A stretch of DNA of 64,000 nucleotides, from the NCBI GenBank assembly GCA_033026295.1, contig CM065189.1, positions 13,831,203-13,895,202 on the forward strand. The letters run 5' to 3'. Source of the stretch: Channa striata. Lineage: Eukaryota; Chordata; Actinopteri; Anabantiformes; Channidae. A model generated the notes under the pieces. It was not told where the DNA came from, ran no database searches, and was given only the letters and a program-made list of their open reading frames with translations. Below, piece by piece: positions 58,250-64,000 of the stretch. How positions within the stretch are numbered: the first letter of the stretch is position 1; each line of letters begins with the position of its first letter. The position numbers were made by a program, and so were the translations under genes.

Positions 58250-59480
58250 TTTTTTTCTACACCCAATTCTATTTGAATGTCCTTTCACTTGAATGGCTTC
58301 TGTAAACCTTGACACGAGAGGGGCCAGAGGTTCTTCTTTGAATTGCTGAAAAGTGTGGGACCTCTGTCACATAAAAGCTGCAGGACATTGTTGTTTACAA
58401 GCTAATTTTCACAAATAGTTTTTAAAACTTTGCCACACATCTTCTCCAAAAATGGTGCATTTCACGGATTTCATTCGCTGCCTTTTCCCTCCACTGTGAT
58501 CGTGCAGTGTCAGCATGGCTCTAAATCAGCAAAACCTAATATCTCTGTGGCCTCCAGAAATTAAAGTCTTTTGTAGTCTAATTGGTCAATGATATTGTCT
58601 GACTTATGAATGGTGATAAAGCCAAGCTGAAACAGCTGCTTCTCACTGGAATTTATCAAAACATAAACAGTGAGAGATGGAGAAGTCAACCTGATATTGT
58701 GTATTCTAACTGAGTTGTAGTTTTAGAGATTCAAGGCTTCTGCTGGACAACAGCGAAAAGCAAATATCATTCATTCCTTGGAGCATCTCGCAATGGAGAG
58801 AGGCTGCCTTTTATGAAACCTGCCAATTTACCCTCACACCAGCACAAGTTATTTTCATTTCCGTTATGATTTCTTGCCAAGGCACACAGTGTCTGTCTGC
58901 CTCTTTCATCGTCTGGGATTGTGCTTTCCACAGGTATGCCAAAGCCAAGGGCCGTGCTTTAAATTCATTATCAGCTGTCTTAAAGATGAGAAGCCAATCT
59001 GTCTGAGAGGTGTCTGGAAGGCTCCGTAACGCCATCATGACAGAATGAGCTGTAGTGAAATGCCAACACACTCCCTGGAGTGTGTTGTGTGTGTGTGTGT
59101 GTGTGTTTACAGACAGTATGAGTAACAGAGCAAGTGCTTATTGTGTGACAATGCGCGTGTGTAAGATGCGTTTTTAATGCCAATGTTATGGCTTTAGCAA
59201 TACAGAGAAAGGCAACATTTCCCTGCCAATAAAAATATTCCATGAATAAATGAAGGTAGCTAAACACCAGATTAGTGCAATTATACTTCCTGTAATATAC
59301 ACATTCTAATACACAGGTTTGATATAAAAGAGACGAGGGCTTCCTAATGACACTTATTGTAAGCTGTTTACATATGGAAAACAAGCATATCGCTGTATTT
59401 CTTTATACTTTTGTTAAGAATGGTTTTCTTTGAGCAGACCAAGGCGTCTTAAAGCCGGTGTAATCACACGGTTTCTTGTC
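58250..59480. promoter_or_regulatory. Repeat-poor stretch, possible conserved regulatory DNA
   Basis: About 1.2 kb almost free of recognisable repeats (one TG array at 59085-59106). It has many ATTA, CAGCTG and TTTATGA/TCATAAA-type words, for example TAATTGGTCAATGAT near 58580 and TTAAATTCATTATCAGCTG near 58960. The texture resembles vertebrate conserved non-coding elements, but conservation cannot be judged from one sequence. A minus-strand open frame (58811-59071) has normal composition but no recognised domain. Confidence 0.25.
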
Positions 59481-60330
59481 CATACACACGGTTGCTTTCT
59501 GAAGGTTTTGATTTCTGTTGGATGCTTCCTGTGCAGCAGGTGTCCCAGCAGCCAGAGACAAAAACAGAGCTGAAAGAGAGAATATTGACCTTGGCTGACG
59601 AATCAGCTCCAAATATTATGCTGATGTTGCTCCGTGTTTGCTGGATGTGTACACTAAATGATCATTACAGTACAATCTGGCCAACTATGGACTGAGCAAG
59701 CACGGGGGCTGCAGGCTGAGTTGGCAGCTCAGAATAAAGAAATCAGGATACACAAACAAATACTTATTGAGGTATCCACACAGTTACTGTGTCCTCGCTG
59801 TCCCCCACAACACCTTTTTGTTTCAGGCAGGTGAATCACATTTGCCTGCACCTGAACTCGGCTCCGGTGAACCTGGCGCTTGCTCTCTGCTTTTGACATC
59901 ACGCACTTCCAGTTTTGAATTACAAAGCTCCTCCTTCGCCACAGAAGGATCTTGTGTGGTGCATATCATTTCCCTATTGATGAGCAGAGCCTGTGCGTGG
60001 GGAGCGGCACAGTGGGAGAGGGGCTCTGCTGTTTGTGCCTCAGTGAGGCAGTTTTATACTGCTTTGATGGAAGTGTTGAAGCGCTGAGATGGTTGCTGAG
60101 GATCTTCCTGGAATAAAGGCTTGTAGTGAATTGTGCGGTGAAGTTTGATACCTTACTGGGCAAAAGAAAACAGGATGGTGGCACCTTATACGATGTTTTG
60201 TCCCTCTGTTTAGGATGAGTTGTCAGCCTTTGATTTCATTGAGGACTTAGCCATGTGGACTGTCAGCGAAGAGGGTGTGCAGAGAAGATCCAAGGGAGTA
60301 GAACATAAACATATGTCCCACCATCATGGA
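59481..60330. other. Unassigned sequence left of the gypsy element
   Basis: GC-richer than average, with a plus-strand open frame 59767-60087 that I cannot assign. It lies where the 5' LTR, leader and gag of the gypsy element would be expected, but I recognise none of their landmarks. Confidence 0.4.
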
Positions 60331-60369
60331 GTCAGGCAATTCCCCACACAGCTCCTCTCCATCACCCTT

Positions 60370-61870
60370 TTCCGGAGTCAGGTTTCTATGAGATTTGTTG
60401 ACTCAGAGGAAAACACAAACTTTATGGAACAGGATTTTTCTAAAGCTGGGTCCAAACAGCCAAAGTACAGACTTTTAATATTCCTCTACTGCACCATGTT
60501 CACCATCAAACCTAGCCCGTTCAAGCTGTCACCTCAGGTAAATAAAATAAAGACTCTGCTTTTCACATCAATTGTTCCCCAAAACAACCTCATAATCTTG
60601 GTTTTCTATGGCTCTGTAAACATGACCCTCACCTTTCAGAACGGACCCCTAATATTTGCCCAAGTGTTTGCAGTCTGTTTGCAATCCTGTTTCAGAGGAG
60701 GGTTATCCTAACCTGAACACTGTTCCTCCAAAGTGTCAAGATCTTTGGAAGGTCCTCAATAAATCCAAACCACATCTGTGACAACTCCCCACCCATATGA
60801 TTGCACCATTGACCTTCTCCCACGAGCCCTGCCCCCCAAGGGCTGTCTATACTCCCTTTATGGCCAGAGAGACAGACAATGGAGAAATACATTTCAGAAT
60901 CACTGGCAGCAGCAGCCATTCCTCATCCCCTGTCGTTTTCTGTAGAGAAGACGGATCAGACCCAACAATAATGCACTGACCGCTAGGGACTGAATGAGGT
61001 ACCCCCTTCCCTTCATTTCCTCATTATTTGAAATATTACAGAGTGCTTAGTTTTTCACAAAACTTCATTCACATAACCACCCCGACTGGACACTGTGAGT
61101 GTCTTATGATGCCTGTGTGTGATAACCAGTGTTATCCCACGAGGGAAACCAATTCCTCTCATCAAGCTCCTGCTGAGCTTCTGCATCCACTTCTGGCCCC
61201 CAAAGGACCCTGGTCACATATTTCCATTGATTTCATGAAAGACTACCCCTGTCCAAAGCCAACACAGTTGTATTAACTGTGGATGACAGATTTTATTAAG
61301 ATGGTGTACTTCATTCCACTCCCTAAGCTCTCTTTTGCTGAGAAAACTATTATTATACTGGCTCACATATTCGGTATCCATGTCCTGCCAGGCCCAGAGT
61401 TCACATCATAGTTTTCAAAGCAGCAGAGAAAGCAGCCGGCCACTGAGTTTCAACCCACAGTCCAATGGACAAAGTGTTAGACTCAGTTAGGAACTGCAGG
61501 CTGGTCTCTGCTACCTTTCTCTTGGTCCAAACATCTGCTGTTGAGACCAAGATGCCAACATTCCATCCAACCAGGCCTTTGTGTAAGGCTGCAGATAATC
61601 CAGGGTGAGAGTCAGGAGCAGCCTATCTACATGCTGTTATGCACAACATGACAGTCGGGGGCCGCAGATGGGCTGCAGGACTTTTTTATGCTGTTGGAAA
61701 GAAGGTAGGGCTTTCCAAAAAGTCATGTCCAGAAAATTGGCTTCTCAATTCATTCGTCTCTTCCTCGTCGCTGAGGTTCTGAACCCAGTAGCGGTGCGGT
61801 TAAAGTTACCACAAGCATTATATATTCATCCCACGTTCCATGTGTCCAACATCAAGCCTGTCCAGGACAG
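60370..61870 (+). pseudogene. Ty3/gypsy pol remnant: protease, RT start, integrase
   Basis: Protease: FVDSEENTNFMEQDFSKA near 60392-60445 matches the (L/V)IDSGAxGNFMDQDFA active-site region, with the catalytic DSG changed to DSE. Before RT: TIDLLPRALPPKGCLYSL (about 60805-60858), then in another frame MEKYISESLAAAAIPHPLSF (about 60880-60940). An RYPLP-type segment lies near 61000. Integrase: APKGPWSHISIDFMKD (about 61198-61245) and FIPLPKLSFAEKT (about 61312-61350). The integrase C-terminal part NPVAVRLKLPQALYIHPTFH runs from about 61783 to 61842. Stops and frameshifts are frequent, and the integrase middle is eroded. Confidence 0.88.
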
Positions 61871-61900
61871 CCATCTGCATACGTTCTGTCTCTGCCAGAT

Positions 61901-62238
61901 TGTCTCGTCTCATCCTCCATGCCATGTTCTCTGCTCCCGTGTTGCATCTCGCGGACCTTGTTCGTCATCTGCCACTGTGGATGAACTTTTGTCCACAGAA
62001 CTTGTCATCTTCTTGTATAATGAAGGTAATAGTCTGGTTTATGTTGTGGCTGTGCCGCTTACTTCTAAGACTCTGTGTTTGCTAAGGCTACGTTTGCCGC
62101 TCGTGTTTGCCCTGTTCGATTCTGGCTTCACTCTATTTCTGTTGGAGCCTTCTGGATTACCTATTCAAAACTGTTTGTGCTGAGCTTTCGTCTCCCTCTG
62201 TCTGTGCATTTGGGTCCTGAAAGCTCTCTGTCGTTACA
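61901..62238 (+). repeat. Gypsy 3' LTR, probable
   Basis: A segment starting TGTCTCGTCT (61901), shortly after the integrase C-terminal part, and ending CGTTACA (62238) has TG...CA ends and the fish gypsy-type terminus GCATTTGGGTCCTGAAAG. The start is inferred. If right, the LTR is 338 bp, shorter than the solo LTR at 25.26 kb and different in sequence, so the two belong to different families. Open frames across it are incidental. Confidence 0.5.
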
Positions 62239-62394
62239 ATATTATTCATTACCGCTTTCATTTTCATTCAGTTTATTGCTCGGCAAATTGACTACTTCCA
62301 TGTTCACAGCATACCTCTGCTTAGCCCGTCTCTCACTTTAACTTTCCATTCCTCTGTGCGCAGTCACTCATTAGTCTTTCAGCAGGGTAGCAAG

Positions 62395-62640
62395 CAGGGA
62401 ACGAGGGTGAGGGAGAGAAGCAGTAGGCAAAATGACAATGGCTGACAAAATGACATTCACCAGGAACAAAGGGAGAAAGAGATAGAGGGGGATTGAGACA
62501 AGTAAAGAACGACAGGCATGTGTATTAAAAGACTGACAGGGCACAGAGGGAGAAGAAGAATATCGAGTAAAACGGTGAAGGGTGGAGAGAAAGCGGGAGA
62601 GAGATAAAGAAACAGAGGCAGAGCCTTGTCAGCTAAGTAG
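62395..62640. repeat. Purine-rich tract
   Basis: GA-rich plus strand (GAGGGTGAGGGAGAGAAG, GGGAGAAAGAGATAGAGGGGG and similar). Composition only; no gene. Confidence 0.75.
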
Positions 62641-64000
62641 TGCTTTTATTTTGTGAACAGCGATGCAAACTGCATTAAAACCCAGTAACAACATCCTGAC
62701 ACCGGCTTTCACAGCATGACAGCTGTGTGTCTGCGCCTGCAATTTGTGCGTGTGGTTATGTGTTCACCCTTATCTTATGGAGCAGACAATATTAACATCA
62801 TCATTGTTTTAATTATTTTAGGACGATGCCAGCCTGCAGGAGTTTTGTGTGTGTGTGTGTGTGTGTGTGTAGTGGAATGTCTTGCTTATACTACTCTCTG
62901 TTTTGAGAGAAGAAGATACAGCATCGAGAGGGATGATCCATGTAAAAGAACTGTGATAATCTGATTACTAAAATTAGATGCAGTGATCCAAAATCCTTAA
63001 ACTTTCATTATGTGTTCTGTTATTTCTCTGAAATCTCACTGAATATACTTTACATCAGTACATTTGCAGAGAAACGCCTGGACGTACTAAAACTAGGATG
63101 TAAAAAAACGAAATTGGATTAGACTGATAAATCTGGTCAAAATGGATTTCATGAAAGATTGGAATCACAGCAGCTGAATGAAGGCATAATGTAATCGGAT
63201 CAAATTATTGTACACTGTACGTCATAAACATTATCTTATCTCATCTTTACTTGCAACAGAAATCTTTTTTTTTTTCCTAAATTCCAAACTAGTTTCTGCT
63301 CTGTAGAACTGCTGTAGTTTAAATTGGAAAATTAAATCAGTTGAAGCTTTTCCTTCTCAGAAACTCCCAAGGTTAAGAGGCATTTTTCGGGTGAGTCACC
63401 TGAATAGCCCAGAATTTCAATGAGCCCCTACAGGCACAAGGTTAGACAATCAGATAAAACATTGACTGGAATATATACTGTACCTGATGGCACACATAAG
63501 AATCCTCAACCACATTAAAGTGCAAAGAGCATACACACATTATACACACCGCTGAATTCCATACCTCTACTAATGCAGTGTGTGAGAGAGGGAACATACA
63601 CTTTACTCTCTTTCACCCTAAGGTGGAGGGGACATCGTTTTTTATCCCTCCGCTTAGCTTACTCATATGCACACACAGGCAGACAGACCCACACACACAC
63701 ACACACACACACAAACGCACACGGGAAGCTACACTCGAGACTTAAAATAGAGTGAGTGGAGAGCAGAGAGAGACCCCGTAATGTCAGGTTTCTTTGCTGA
63801 GAAGATGAAAGAAGGAAGATCAAACAAGTGGCGATACGTGATACAGGAAATGTCAACTCTCCACAGACACACACACACATTCAGGCGCAGACAGACATAT
63901 CAATATCCATAGGGATGGCATGACGATGGCATGTGCGTGCCCACTTATCATTAATTACATCAACACGTGTGTTTGTTTGTGTCAGCATGTTTGTGTGTTT
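62641..64000. other. Non-coding DNA with TG/CA arrays
   Basis: (TG)13 at 62845-62870, (CA)12 at 63690-63713, short CA runs at 63866-63879. No coding region was recognised up to the window end. Confidence 0.6.

Larger units (their letters stand above)
60330..62238 (+). mobile_element. Ty3/gypsy element, internally deleted
   Basis: Protease, the start of RT, integrase and an LTR end lie in order on the plus strand. The sequence jumps from RT (TPTGHCECLMMPV, about 61078-61115; family TPTGHFEYLVMPFGLTN) directly to the integrase zinc-binding region (SSHQAPAELLHPL, about 61158), so most of RT and all of RNase H are deleted. It ends TGTGCATTTGGGTCCTGAAAGC...CGTTACA at 62238. Gag and the 5' LTR are not recognised. 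Confidence 0.85.

Overview
This is a stretch of animal nuclear DNA, almost certainly from a ray-finned (teleost) fish. It is AT-rich, crowded with (CA/TG)n and other microsatellites, and littered with decayed transposable elements of kinds typical of fish: Tc1-like DNA transposons, an L2-type LINE, tRNA-derived SINEs that share the L2 3' tail, Ty3/gypsy LTR elements and hAT elements. Nothing looks bacterial, and I see no operon, CRISPR array or intact gene. The window reads as intergenic or deep intronic sequence. Most open reading frames in it are short and random, or are shadows of simple repeats.

Layout. 1-8.1 kb is mostly plain non-coding DNA with TG arrays, two old copies of a dispersed repeat (about 4.0 and 5.0-5.4 kb) and a 22-bp perfect palindrome (7680-7725). 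8.1-10.94 kb is a three-deep nest: an L2 LINE lies inside a Ty3/gypsy element (8442-10591, TG...CA ends, GCCT repeats at both borders), which lies inside a Tc1-like transposon. 12.85 kb has a SINE, 15.6-16.4 kb a broken Tc1-like element, and 17.44-17.54 kb a long near-perfect hairpin. 25.26-25.86 kb is a solo gypsy-type LTR. 27.85-28.2 kb is the 5' end of a hAT element and 30.85-31.5 kb a broken hAT transposase carrying a small insertion, followed by a SINE. 40.3-43.4 kb holds three different tandem arrays, and 44.3-45.0 kb has large CA/GT arrays in inverted orientation.

45.6-47.5 kb is the only place with gene-like signs: a short GC-richer segment with splice-like borders (45669-45764), a promoter-like stretch with repeated TTAGC/GCTAA motifs (46060-46560), and two related copies of a MITE-like repeat. 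None of this is proven to be a gene. 56.4-57.5 kb is a second nest: a Tc1-like element split by a SINE, with an ATGAA repeat at both borders. 58.2-59.5 kb looks like ordinary non-repetitive DNA and may be conserved regulatory sequence. 60.3-62.24 kb is an internally deleted Ty3/gypsy element with protease, reverse transcriptase and integrase remnants and an LTR end.

None of the elements found is intact: every coding part has stops, frameshifts or deletions. The main content is therefore a layered record of transposon activity, from which relative insertion order can be read in two places. I did not find a convincing undescribed system. The best leads are the two foldback structures, the 43-kb degenerate tandem array and the possible exon/promoter at 45.7-46.5 kb.
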